Below are positions 44,910 through 52,847 of a stretch of DNA of 64,000 nt, one piece after another (position 1 is the stretch's first letter; each line of letters begins with the position of its first letter). Position numbers and translations under genes: made by a program. The notes under the pieces are model-generated. The model ran no database searches, was not told the DNA's origin, and saw nothing but the letters and a program-made list of their open reading frames with translations. The stretch comes from an uncultured Roseobacter sp. (GTDB lineage Bacteria; Pseudomonadota; Alphaproteobacteria; Rhodobacterales; Rhodobacteraceae), in contig NZ_CANLXG010000002.1 in the NCBI RefSeq assembly GCF_947495025.1, forward strand, positions 1,058,124 through 1,122,123, written 5' to 3'.

Positions 44910-47354
44910 ATGGCTTTGCCTCCCTCTCACGCGCGCGTCGTCATCATCGGTGGTGGCGTCATCGGCTGTTCGGTCGCCTATCACCTGACGAAACTGGGAT
45001 GGAAAGACGTGGTGCTGCTGGAGCGCAAGCAGTTGACATCCGGTACAACATGGCATGCTGCGGGCCTGATCGCGCAACTGCGTGCGACCGCCAACATGAC
45101 GAAACTGGCGAAATACAGTCAGGAGCTCTATGGCAGCCTCGAGGCCGAAACCGGTGTCGCGACAGGCTTTAAACGCTGTGGGTCGATCACCGTGGCGCTG
45201 ACCGGGGAACGCCGCGAAGAGATTTACCGCCAGGCCGCGATGGCCCGTGCCTTTGGTGTTGAGGTCGAGGAGATTTCGCCCACTGAGGTCAAGGAACGCT
45301 ATGAGCATCTGAACATCAATGGTGTGACCGGTGCGGTCTATCTGGACAAGGACGGGCAGGGCGATCCGGCGAACATCGCCCTGGCACTGGCCAAGGGGGC
45401 CCGTCAGCGCGGTGCGCAGGTGATCGAGCGCACGCGCGTTACGGGCATCCGTAAGGAGGGTCGCAAAGTCACTGGTGTTGACTGGGAGCAGGGCGATGAG
45501 CGCGGTTTCACCGAAGCGGATATGGTGGTGAACTGTGGAGGGATGTGGGGCCACGAGGTTGGCCGCATGGCCGGTGTGAATGTGCCGCTGCATGCCTGCG
45601 AGCACTTCTACATTGTGACCGAGGCGATTGCCGGGCTGACCCAATTGCCGGTGCTGCGGGTGCCGGACGAATGCGCCTACTACAAGGAAGACGCGGGCAA
45701 GATGCTGCTGGGCGCGTTTGAGCCCAATGCAAAACCCTGGGCGATGAACGGTATTCCGGCGGATTTCGAATTCGACCAGCTGCCCGAGGATTTCGACCAT
45801 TTCGAGCCCATCCTGGAGGCCGCTGTCGAGCGCCTGCCCATGCTGGCGGAAGCGGGCATCCATACGTTTTTCAACGGTCCCGAGAGTTTCACCCCCGATG
45901 ATGCCTATCATCTGGGTCTGGCACCGGAGATGGATAATTTCTGGGTCGCTGCGGGCTTTAACTCCATCGGTATCCAGTCTGCGGGGGGTGCCGGTATGGC
46001 GCTCGCACAATGGATGGAGGACGGTGACAAACCCTTTGATCTCGGCGATGTGGACATCAGCCGCATGCAGCCATTCCAGGGCAACAAAACCTATCTCTTT
46101 GAGCGCTCAAAAGAGACGCTGGGCCTTCTTTATGCCGATCACTTCCCGTTCCGCCAGAAAGAGACGGCGCGGGGCGTGCGGCGCACGCCGTTCCATCAGC
46201 ACCTGCTTGATCATGGCGGGGTCATGGGGGAACTGGCAGGCTGGGAGCGGGCCAACTGGTTTGCGAAACCGGGCCAGGACGCGGCCTATGCGTATTCATG
46301 GAAGCGCCAGAACTTTTTTGACAACGTGGCCGAAGAGGTTAACGCGATCCGCACCAATGTGGGCATGTACGACATGTCGTCGTTCGGCAAAATCCGGGTC
46401 GAGGGGCGCGATGCGACCGCCTTTATGAACTATATCGGCGGTGGTCAGTATGACGTGCCGGTGGGCAAGATTGTCTACACCCAGTTTCTGAACAACACTG
46501 GCGGGATCGAGGCGGATGTCACTGTGACGCGTCTGTCGGAAACCGCCTATCTGGTTGTGACCCCGGCGGCGACGCGTCTGGCAGATCAGACGTGGATGAT
46601 GCGCCATGTGGGCGATTTCAATGTTGTCATAACGGATGTCACCGCGGGCGAGGGCGTGCTGGCGATCATGGGGCCGAACGCGCGGAAACTGTTGCAGTCG
46701 GTGTCGCCCAACGATTTTACCAACGATGTGAACCCCTTTGGCACCGCGCAGGAGATCGAGCTGGGCATGGGGATGGCCCGGGTACACCGGGTGACCTATG
46801 TGGGCGAGCTGGGCTGGGAGGTTTATGTCAGTTCGGACATGGCAGCACATGCGTTCGAGGTGCTGCATGCGGCGGGTCAGGAGATGGATCTGAAGCTGTG
46901 CGGCATGCATATGATGGACAGCGCACGCATTGAAAAAGGCTTCCGCCACTTTGGCCACGACATCACCTGCGAGGATCACGTGCTGGAGGCGGGCCTGGGC
47001 TTTGCCGTCAAGACGGACAAACCGGATTTCATCGGGCGCGACGCGGTGTTGCGCAAGAAGGAAGAAGGGCTGAAGAACCGTCTGTTGCAGTTCAGGCTGA
47101 CGGAATCCGAGCCGCTGCTCTATCACAACGAACCGGTGATCCGGGACGGCGAGATCGTGGGCTATCTGTCGTCAGGCGCTTATGGCCACAGCCTGGGCGC
47201 AGCAATGGGCCTGGGCTATGTGCCCTGTGCGGGGGAAACTGCTGCCGAGGTGCTGGCGTCAGAGTATCACATCGACGTTGCGGGCGTCCGCGTAGAGGCC
47301 GAGGCCTCGCTGCGGCCCATGTATGACCCAAAATCCGAGCGTGTGAAGGCCTGA
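44910..47354 (+). CDS. Second FAD-dependent dehydrogenase/GcvT-type protein
   Basis: 814-residue paralogue of the gene at 41563, with the same layout: FAD motif VVIIGGGVIGCSVAYHL and TSGTTWHAAG (His49), then a GcvT-type folate domain (GELGWEVYVSS, MMDSARIEKGFRHFG, ending LRPMYDPKSERVKA). Together the two copies could oxidise dimethylglycine and sarcosine in turn. Which is which cannot be settled from sequence. AAAGGAAAAC lies before the ATG. Last gene of the tight cluster; the RluA gene follows after 51 bases. Confidence 0.86.
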   Translation: MALPPSHARVVIIGGGVIGCSVAYHLTKLGWKDVVLLERKQLTSGTTWHAAGLIAQLRATANMTKLAKYSQELYGSLEAETGVATGFKRCGSITVALTGERREEIYRQAAMARAFGVEVEEISPTEVKERYEHLNINGVTGAVYLDKDGQGDPANIALALAKGARQRGAQVIERTRVTGIRKEGRKVTGVDWEQGDERGFTEADMVVNCGGMWGHEVGRMAGVNVPLHACEHFYIVTEAIAGLTQLPVLRVPDECAYYKEDAGKMLLGAFEPNAKPWAMNGIPADFEFDQLPEDFDHFEPILEAAVERLPMLAEAGIHTFFNGPESFTPDDAYHLGLAPEMDNFWVAAGFNSIGIQSAGGAGMALAQWMEDGDKPFDLGDVDISRMQPFQGNKTYLFERSKETLGLLYADHFPFRQKETARGVRRTPFHQHLLDHGGVMGELAGWERANWFAKPGQDAAYAYSWKRQNFFDNVAEEVNAIRTNVGMYDMSSFGKIRVEGRDATAFMNYIGGGQYDVPVGKIVYTQFLNNTGGIEADVTVTRLSETAYLVVTPAATRLADQTWMMRHVGDFNVVITDVTAGEGVLAIMGPNARKLLQSVSPNDFTNDVNPFGTAQEIELGMGMARVHRVTYVGELGWEVYVSSDMAAHAFEVLHAAGQEMDLKLCGMHMMDSARIEKGFRHFGHDITCEDHVLEAGLGFAVKTDKPDFIGRDAVLRKKEEGLKNRLLQFRLTESEPLLYHNEPVIRDGEIVGYLSSGAYGHSLGAAMGLGYVPCAGETAAEVLASEYHIDVAGVRVEAEASLRPMYDPKSERVKA

Positions 47355-47405
47355 TCACTGCAGCGTCCGGCTTGAAACCCGGGCGGGCATCTGCCACGTG
47401 AGCGC

Positions 47406-48053
47406 ATGGATAATGCTTACTGCCCGCCCCGGGAACCCCTGGTCATTCTGCACGAGGATGCAGAGGTCCTGCTGGTCGATAAACCGGCAGGGCTGTTGTC
47501 TGTGCCGGGCAAGGGGCCGCATCTGGCCGACTGTCTGCTGAGCCGGATACAGGCCGCGTTTCCGGACGCGTTGCTGGTGCACCGGCTGGACCGGGACACA
47601 TCGGGCGTGATGATCTTTGCCCTGACCCCGCACGCCCAGCGGCACCTGGGTCTGCAGTTTGAAAAGCGTATGACACAAAAAACCTATGTCGCGCGGGTCT
47701 GGGGTGTACCGCCTGAAAAAACGGGAACGGTCGACCTGCCGTTGATCGTGGACTGGCCGAACCGTCCACGCCAGATGGTGGATCACGAGAATGGCAAGCC
47801 TGCGCAAACCGACTGGCGCATGCTGAAAACGGACGGTCAGACGTCGCGCATGCGCCTGCAGCCGCGCACAGGGCGCAGCCACCAGCTGCGTGTTCATATG
47901 CTGTCTCTGGGGCATCCGATTCTGGGCGATCCCTTTTATGCCACGGGCCCCGCGCGGGACTTTCCCCGCCTGATGCTGCACAGCGAAGAGTTGCGGTTTA
48001 AACATCCGCAGGGTGGCCGGTCGGTTAAGGTGCGGGCCAAAGCGCCGTTCTGA
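47406..48053 (+). CDS. RluA-family pseudouridine synthase
   Basis: 215-residue pseudouridine synthase without an S4 domain. Catalytic Asp62 lies in HRLDRDTSG, followed by AQRHLGLQFEKRMTQKTYVARVWG and later LQPRTGRSHQLRVHML. It modifies uridines in rRNA or tRNA; target unknown. Situated after the demethylase cluster but probably transcribed separately or as read-through. Confidence 0.92.
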   Translation: MDNAYCPPREPLVILHEDAEVLLVDKPAGLLSVPGKGPHLADCLLSRIQAAFPDALLVHRLDRDTSGVMIFALTPHAQRHLGLQFEKRMTQKTYVARVWGVPPEKTGTVDLPLIVDWPNRPRQMVDHENGKPAQTDWRMLKTDGQTSRMRLQPRTGRSHQLRVHMLSLGHPILGDPFYATGPARDFPRLMLHSEELRFKHPQGGRSVKVRAKAPF

Positions 48054-48100
48054 CGAACGGGCCTGCGATAGCGTCTGACGAAATGTCCGCAGCAACAAAC

Positions 48101-48147
48101 ATCACGTAATATTTTGAAATATATGAATTTTAGTAGCGTTACGTGAT
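48101..48147. repeat. A+T-rich nested inverted repeat
   Basis: ATCACGTAA (48101-48109) and TTACGTGAT (48139-48147) form perfect 9-bp arms around an A+T-rich centre that itself holds the palindrome ATATTT-TG-AAATAT. It lies in the gap between the RluA gene and the ArsR-SRPBCC operon. Possible regulator site or mRNA structure; the sequence suggests no named regulator. Confidence 0.45.
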
Positions 48148-48263
48148 CCCGGGTTTCGCATGACGATTTAAGGCTTGGTAAAACCCAGACCCGTTTTCCG
48201 GCGCGTGTCCCGTGCAGGGATGACCCTGACGTTCTGCATTTCTTTGCGGCATTGAGGACAGGC

Positions 48264-48291
48264 TTGACATGATACCATGTGGTTTTATAAA
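48264..48291 (+). promoter_or_regulatory. Promoter of the ArsR-SRPBCC operon
   Basis: TTGACA (48264-48269), a 16-base spacer and TATAAA (48286-48291) form a near-consensus promoter that predicts a start near 48298. The spacer is filled by the first operator copy. Confidence 0.75.
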
Positions 48292-48314
48292 AGTGATACC
48301 ATATGGTATTATAA
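48270..48314 (+). promoter_or_regulatory. Tandem operator, two 21-bp copies 24 bases apart
   Basis: Copy 1 (48270-48290) and copy 2 (48294-48314) agree at 19 of 21 positions. Copy 2 contains the perfect dyad ATACCATATGGTAT. Copy 1 covers the -35/-10 spacer and copy 2 the predicted start, the arrangement expected of an autorepressor, most likely the ArsR-type protein encoded downstream. Confidence 0.7.
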
Positions 48315-48323
48315 GGATCTGAT

Positions 48324-48641
48324 ATGCACACACCCCAATCTGCCTTCCGCGCTCTGGCCGACCCGACGCGCCGCGACATCCTTGTCATGCTGCGCGGCCG
48401 TGATCTGTCGATCGGAGAGGTGGCAGAAAATTTCGATATGACGCGGGCGGCGGTCAAAAAGCACCTGACGGTGCTGTCTGATGGCGGGTTGATCACAACC
48501 GTGACCCGTGGCCGCGAGCGGATCAGCAGCCTCAATCCCGAAGGTATCGCACCGGTCTGTGACTGGTTCGCCTTTTTCGAAGGCTTCTGGGACACCCGCC
48601 TTGCCGCACTCAAAGATGCAATTGAAAAGGACACAGAATGA
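48324..48641 (+). CDS. ArsR-family HTH regulator
   Basis: 105-residue winged-helix regulator: FRALADPTRRDILVMLRGRDLSIGEVAENF and TRAAVKKHLTVLSDGGLI, then FFEGFWDTRLAALKDAIEK. It lacks the metal-binding Cys pairs of classical ArsR sensors, and belongs to the type that pairs with AHSA1/SRPBCC proteins. ATG overlaps no gene upstream; ribosome site AAGGAT. Its stop overlaps the next start (ATGA). It is probably autoregulated through the tandem operator. Confidence 0.9.
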   Translation: MHTPQSAFRALADPTRRDILVMLRGRDLSIGEVAENFDMTRAAVKKHLTVLSDGGLITTVTRGRERISSLNPEGIAPVCDWFAFFEGFWDTRLAALKDAIEKDTE

Positions 48642-49063
48642 CGGGACGTACTCTGAACAAAACGATTTTCCTCAAAGCGCCACGGCAGAAGGTCTGGGCG
48701 TTTCTGACAGAACCTGACCGGCTGGCTGAATGGTTTCACGCGCCGCGCGAGACGCTCGCAACCGGGAAGGATCTGAAAATGTATGGCACCACCAGCGGCG
48801 ACCTTCTGATCTGGGGCGATGTGATCGAGGCACGGGCTCCCGAGTATCTGGAATATACCTTTACCGTCAAACCGATGGGGGAGGCATCAAGCCTGGTGAA
48901 ATGGACGCTGAAAGAGGTGCCCGGCGGCACAGAGCTCTGTCTTGAGCACAGCGGACTGCCCGAAGTGGCAGAGGCCTTTGATCTGGTGCTGGCGCTGGAT
49001 AAAGGCTGGGACAATCACTTTATGCAGATGCGCGACGCATTGCACGATCCTGTGCCTGCGTGA
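48638..49063 (+). CDS. SRPBCC/AHSA1-family protein
   Basis: 141-residue START-like hydrophobic-ligand-binding fold: KTIFLKAPRQKVWAFLTEPDRLAEWF at the N-terminus and GWDNHFMQMRDAL at the C-terminus. Members pair with ArsR regulators and bind lipids or small hydrophobic compounds; ligand unknown. Coupled to the ArsR gene by a four-base overlap; followed by a strong terminator. Confidence 0.88.
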   Translation: MTGRTLNKTIFLKAPRQKVWAFLTEPDRLAEWFHAPRETLATGKDLKMYGTTSGDLLIWGDVIEARAPEYLEYTFTVKPMGEASSLVKWTLKEVPGGTELCLEHSGLPEVAEAFDLVLALDKGWDNHFMQMRDALHDPVPA

Positions 49064-49081
49064 TCTTTCGGTGATCATGAT

Positions 49082-49116
49082 CTGCCACCCGGTTTCGCCC
49101 GGGTGGCAGTGGTTTT
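49082..49116 (+). terminator. Intrinsic terminator after the ArsR-SRPBCC operon
   Basis: Perfect 11-bp stem CTGCCACCCGG/CCGGGTGGCAG around TTTCGC, followed by TGGTTTT. It separates this operon from the convergent aldehyde dehydrogenase. Confidence 0.85.
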
Positions 49117-49125
49117 CCGTGCGGG

Positions 49126-50553
49126 TTATTCAGCCGCCCATCCGGAGACAGCTTTGATTTCGAGGAATTCCTCGAGACCGAAAACGCCGCCCTCGCGGCC
49201 ATTGCCTGACTGCTTGTACCCGCCAAACGGGGAGCCCATGGCAAACCCCTGGCCGTTGGTTTCCACCATGCCAGAGCGCAGACGGCGGGCCACCCGGCGG
49301 CGTTTGTCGTCATCTTCGGTCTGGATATAATTGGTCAGACCGTAAGGCGTGTCATTGGTGATCGCGATGGCTTCTTCTTCGGTATCGAAGGGGATGATCG
49401 ACAGGACCGGTCCAAAGATTTCCTCGCGTGCGATGGTCATGTCGTTGGTGACATCCGCAAAGACGGTGGGTTTCACGTAGTAGCCACGGTTCAGGCCATC
49501 CGGACGGCCCGTACCGCCGGCAACGAGGCGCGCTTCGCCCATGCCCACTTCGATCAGCTTCTGGATCTTGTTGAACTGCAGCTCAGAAACGACAGGGCCC
49601 ATATGTTTGCCCTCTTCTGACGCAGGGCCAACATGAGTGGCATTCGCGGTTTCCGCTGCCATTTCCACGGCCTCGTCATAGCGCGAACGGTGTACGAGCA
49701 TCCGCGTCGGTGCGTTGCACGACTGGCCCGAGTTGCGGAAACAGCGGATCGCACCCGCCTTTGCTGCCTTGGGGTGCGCGTCCTCGAAGATAATGTTGGC
49801 ACCTTTGCCCCCAAGTTCCAGGCTGACGCGCTTGAGCGTGTCTGCCGCTGCCTTGGAGATTGCGATACCGGCACGCGTTGAACCCGTAAAACTGACCATG
49901 TCGACGCCGGGATGGGCGGACAGCTGGCTGCCCACGCCCGCTCCGTCTCCGTTGACCATGTTAAAGACGCCGGCCGGGAACCCCGCTTCGTGCATGAAAT
50001 CTGCAAACAGCAGGCCGGAAAGCGGTGCAACTTCAGACGGTTTGAGAATTACGGTACAGCCTGTGGCAATCGCCGGAATGACCTTGAGAATGATCTGGTT
50101 CATTGGCCAGTTCCACGGCGTGATAAGCGCGCAGACGCCGATTGGCTCCAGCAGTGTCTTTTCGGTCGCTGTAAAGTCGCGCTCAAAGGAAAAGCCTTCG
50201 AAAGCCTTCAGAAAGCCGTTCATGTGCCAGGTTCCGGCACCGACCTGTTGCGCTCTGCTCAGCTCTGCCGGGGCACCCATTTCCAGAGAAATCGCCTCTG
50301 CCATTTCGTCTGCGCGCGCTTTGTACACTTCGAGCAGTTTTTCAATCAGCGCCACACGTTCTTCGCGTGGTGTCTGGGACCAGCTGTCAAAGGCGGCGCG
50401 GGCAGCTGCAACTGCTGCGTCCGTGTCTGCCTGATCTCCCAGAGAGATGACAGAGCACTGCTCTTCGGTCGATGGGTCGATGACCGGAAAGTCGTTGGCA
50501 GCAGCAGGTTTGACCCACTGCCCGTTGATATAGAAATTGCGGTGGTCGAGCAT
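49126..50553 (-). CDS. NAD(P)-dependent aldehyde dehydrogenase
   Basis: 475-residue ALDH: catalytic Cys279 (NSGQSCNAP), general base Glu246 (LELGGKGAN), nucleotide motif GSTRAG (225-230). Substrate unknown. GGAG lies 7 bases before the ATG at 50553; the open frame continues upstream without homology. Divergent from the peroxiredoxin gene at 50704 with a 150-base gap. Confidence 0.93.
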   Translation of the reverse strand: MLDHRNFYINGQWVKPAAANDFPVIDPSTEEQCSVISLGDQADTDAAVAAARAAFDSWSQTPREERVALIEKLLEVYKARADEMAEAISLEMGAPAELSRAQQVGAGTWHMNGFLKAFEGFSFERDFTATEKTLLEPIGVCALITPWNWPMNQIILKVIPAIATGCTVILKPSEVAPLSGLLFADFMHEAGFPAGVFNMVNGDGAGVGSQLSAHPGVDMVSFTGSTRAGIAISKAAADTLKRVSLELGGKGANIIFEDAHPKAAKAGAIRCFRNSGQSCNAPTRMLVHRSRYDEAVEMAAETANATHVGPASEEGKHMGPVVSELQFNKIQKLIEVGMGEARLVAGGTGRPDGLNRGYYVKPTVFADVTNDMTIAREEIFGPVLSIIPFDTEEEAIAITNDTPYGLTNYIQTEDDDKRRRVARRLRSGMVETNGQGFAMGSPFGGYKQSGNGREGGVFGLEEFLEIKAVSGWAAE

Positions 50554-50703
50554 GTGGTGTCTCCGTATGTATCTGTGGGCCTGTCGTGCCGTCGCGTGCA
50601 ATGTGTCACCAGCCGTGACAGGGGACAAGAGAGGGGATGTCAGCGAGGATGTTAATCGTTAAGGTTCATCCGAATCTCAACCAAGATCGCTCAGGAGTGC
50701 ATT

Positions 50704-51357
50704 ATGGGCTTGCGCATCAACGACACTGTTCCCGACTTTTCCGCCGAAACAGACCACGGCACGATCAGTTTTCATGACTGGATCGGCGACAGCTGGGCCA
50801 TTCTGTTTTCCCACCCCAAGGACTTTACGCCCGTCTGCACGACCGAATTCGGCGCAGTGGCGCAGCTGGCGGATGAGTGGGAAAAACGCGGCACCAAGGT
50901 GATTGGCGTTTCAGTCGACGGCGTAGAGGATCACAAAAAGTGGAAGGGCGACATCGAAATGGTCGCCGGTACCACAGCGGGTTTCCCGATTATCGCGGAC
51001 ACGGGCCTTGAAGTCTCCAAGGCCTTTGACATGCTGCCGGCCGAAGCCTACCTGCCCGATGGCCGCACACCGGCCGACAGTGCCACCGTGCGCTCGGTCT
51101 TTATCATCGGGCCGGACAAACAGCTGAAACTGTCGATGACCTATCCGATGACGGTAGGGCGTAACTTTGCAGAGGTGCTGCGCGCGCTGGATGGCTTACA
51201 GATGTCTGTGGGCAACGGTGTTGCAACACCGGCCAACTGGGTTCCGGGTGAAGATGTGATCATCCCGCCAACCGTTTCAAACGAAGATGCCGCGGCAAAA
51301 TTCGGAGAGTTTGAGACGGTACTGCCCTATCTGCGCAAAACAAAAGCGCCGGGCTGA
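50704..51357 (+). CDS. 1-Cys peroxiredoxin (Prx6 type)
   Basis: 217-residue peroxiredoxin reducing H2O2 and organic peroxides. Peroxidatic Cys45 lies in FTPVCTTEFG and is the only Cys of the protein, so there is no resolving Cys, matching the Prx6 group. The C-terminal extension (NWVPGEDVIIPPTVSNEDA) is also of that type. Monocistronic, with a strong terminator after it. Confidence 0.93.
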   Translation: MGLRINDTVPDFSAETDHGTISFHDWIGDSWAILFSHPKDFTPVCTTEFGAVAQLADEWEKRGTKVIGVSVDGVEDHKKWKGDIEMVAGTTAGFPIIADTGLEVSKAFDMLPAEAYLPDGRTPADSATVRSVFIIGPDKQLKLSMTYPMTVGRNFAEVLRALDGLQMSVGNGVATPANWVPGEDVIIPPTVSNEDAAAKFGEFETVLPYLRKTKAPG

Positions 51358-51385
51358 CAGGGCCCGATCCTGCAAACAATAAAGA

Positions 51386-51418
51386 AAAGCCCCGGGTGTT
51401 TCCCGGGGCTTTGATTTT
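51386..51418 (+). terminator. Intrinsic terminator after the peroxiredoxin gene
   Basis: Perfect 11-bp stem AAAGCCCCGGG/CCCGGGGCTTT around TGTTT, followed by GATTTT. The A-rich left side could also serve the convergent GDSL gene. Confidence 0.9.
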
Positions 51419-52671
51419 CAGGCCTGGCGTTTTTTGCGTCTCGCAATGAGACCCAGCGCGCCCAGTCCTGCAGCAAGCAGCGGGAAACCCGCCGGGACAG
51501 GTACGGGCGGTAACTGATCCACAAGTGTTTCGATCACACTCCCGGCAAATGCGCGCTGTACGAAACCGGTCGGGTGCACGCTGTCGCCAAAGAAAAAGCC
51601 ATCGGCCGCGGACGGATCGATTCCGATGATCTGGCCTGCATCATTCCGGACAAAAGCACAGCTGATCCCTGTGTTGGTGGTGAATGACGGGGTACAGGGC
51701 TCGAATATATTGATGCCATCCGCCGCTGCGGAAGCGAGGAGTTCTTCGAAGAAGAGATCCTGACGGAACAGCGTTGTGTGTATATCACCGCTGAGTGACG
51801 CCAGTTCATTCTCCAGCGCACTATTGAATTCGAGCGTGGCCAGCTGAGCAAAGCTGTCCGCGCCGTCCACACCGGGTGTTGGATCAAATGTCAGATACAG
51901 CCGCTGAAATTCTGCAAGAGCGATCTGGTCCGCAAGCTCCTGAGGAATGTTATCAGGATCGGTTACCTGCGCGAGAAGCGCGTTCAGCTGTGCCTCAGCC
52001 GCGGCAATACCCCATGGGCCAAAAGCGGGCGTCTGGCTGAAATCTGCGAGGTTTACGACCAGAAAATCATCAAAGCTGCTGTTGCCGGCATTCAGCGCGG
52101 TAATGTTGTCTGCAATTGCCGCTGCTGTCCTTTCCGCCAGCTCTGTTACGGTTTGCTGCAGGTTCGGAAGCAGGTTGGAAGGCTCGGACGTGCCAAAAAC
52201 ACCCCCGACAAGTGCCGGCAGTTGCTGAAACAGATCGTTGGCACCAAAGAGGACCGAAACAAGCGGGTTCTCACCGGGATCCCGTACAACAGCCTGGGAT
52301 ACAGCGACCTGACCGCCAAATGTGGAAATGGCCTCCAGCTGAGCGACAGCTGCCAGTTGCTCCGGGCCTGGATCTTCCGGAAGCCTGGCGCGGTAATCCG
52401 TCGTGTTTACCGGCCCTGCTGTTGAACCACCCAGCGCAAAGTTCTGCGTTTCACGACCAGCGGCCGCAAAGCGATCTGCCAGCAGCTCGGTCCAGACGCG
52501 TCCGGTTGAAAACCGGCCACCGAGGCTTGGCGGCGTCAGGGTGCCCAGCTTGCCATCGTCGCTCAGACTGTCGCCAAAAGCGTAATAGCTGGTGAATGGT
52601 TCTGCGCCAGGGTCAGCTGCGGCGACAGATGCGACACCGATACTGAAGGTGACGGCCAGCGTTCTGATCAT
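51418..52671 (-). CDS. GDSL/SGNH esterase with sorting-type C-terminus
   Basis: 417-residue secreted hydrolase. Signal peptide (SIGVASVAAAD), nucleophile Ser35 in AFGDSLSDDG, block III-type FGANDLFQQ, and a C-terminal DSVHPTGF with the catalytic Asp/His. The protein ends VPVPAGFPLLAAGLGALGL-IARRKKRQA: a proline/alanine/glycine motif, a hydrophobic stretch and a basic tail, the layout of PEP-CTERM-like sorting signals, with the VPLPAG-type motif common in Rhodobacterales. Function (esterase/lipase) by family; the anchoring role is inferred from the tail. Confidence 0.85.
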   Translation of the reverse strand: MIRTLAVTFSIGVASVAAADPGAEPFTSYYAFGDSLSDDGKLGTLTPPSLGGRFSTGRVWTELLADRFAAAGRETQNFALGGSTAGPVNTTDYRARLPEDPGPEQLAAVAQLEAISTFGGQVAVSQAVVRDPGENPLVSVLFGANDLFQQLPALVGGVFGTSEPSNLLPNLQQTVTELAERTAAAIADNITALNAGNSSFDDFLVVNLADFSQTPAFGPWGIAAAEAQLNALLAQVTDPDNIPQELADQIALAEFQRLYLTFDPTPGVDGADSFAQLATLEFNSALENELASLSGDIHTTLFRQDLFFEELLASAAADGINIFEPCTPSFTTNTGISCAFVRNDAGQIIGIDPSAADGFFFGDSVHPTGFVQRAFAGSVIETLVDQLPPVPVPAGFPLLAAGLGALGLIARRKKRQA

Positions 52672-52792
52672 TGTTACTCTCCTCCCAAAGATATTGCGAC
52701 ACCCTAGCCTTCTGATCGGTTTTTCGGCCTGTGACGTGGCGACGGTTAATCGGGTTACCCAGCGGCAGGTGGCGAAAATTCAGCCCGGACAC

Positions 52793-52824
52793 GAAAAAGG
52801 GCCCCGGAAACACTCCCGGGGCCC
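52793..52824 (-). terminator. Intrinsic terminator of pnp
   Basis: On the minus strand GGGCCCCGG pairs with CCGGGGCCC around an 8-base loop, followed by TTTTTCG. It lies 24 bases after the pnp stop. Confidence 0.85.
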
Positions 52825-52847
52825 GAATCAGCAGTTGCTTCTGAGAC

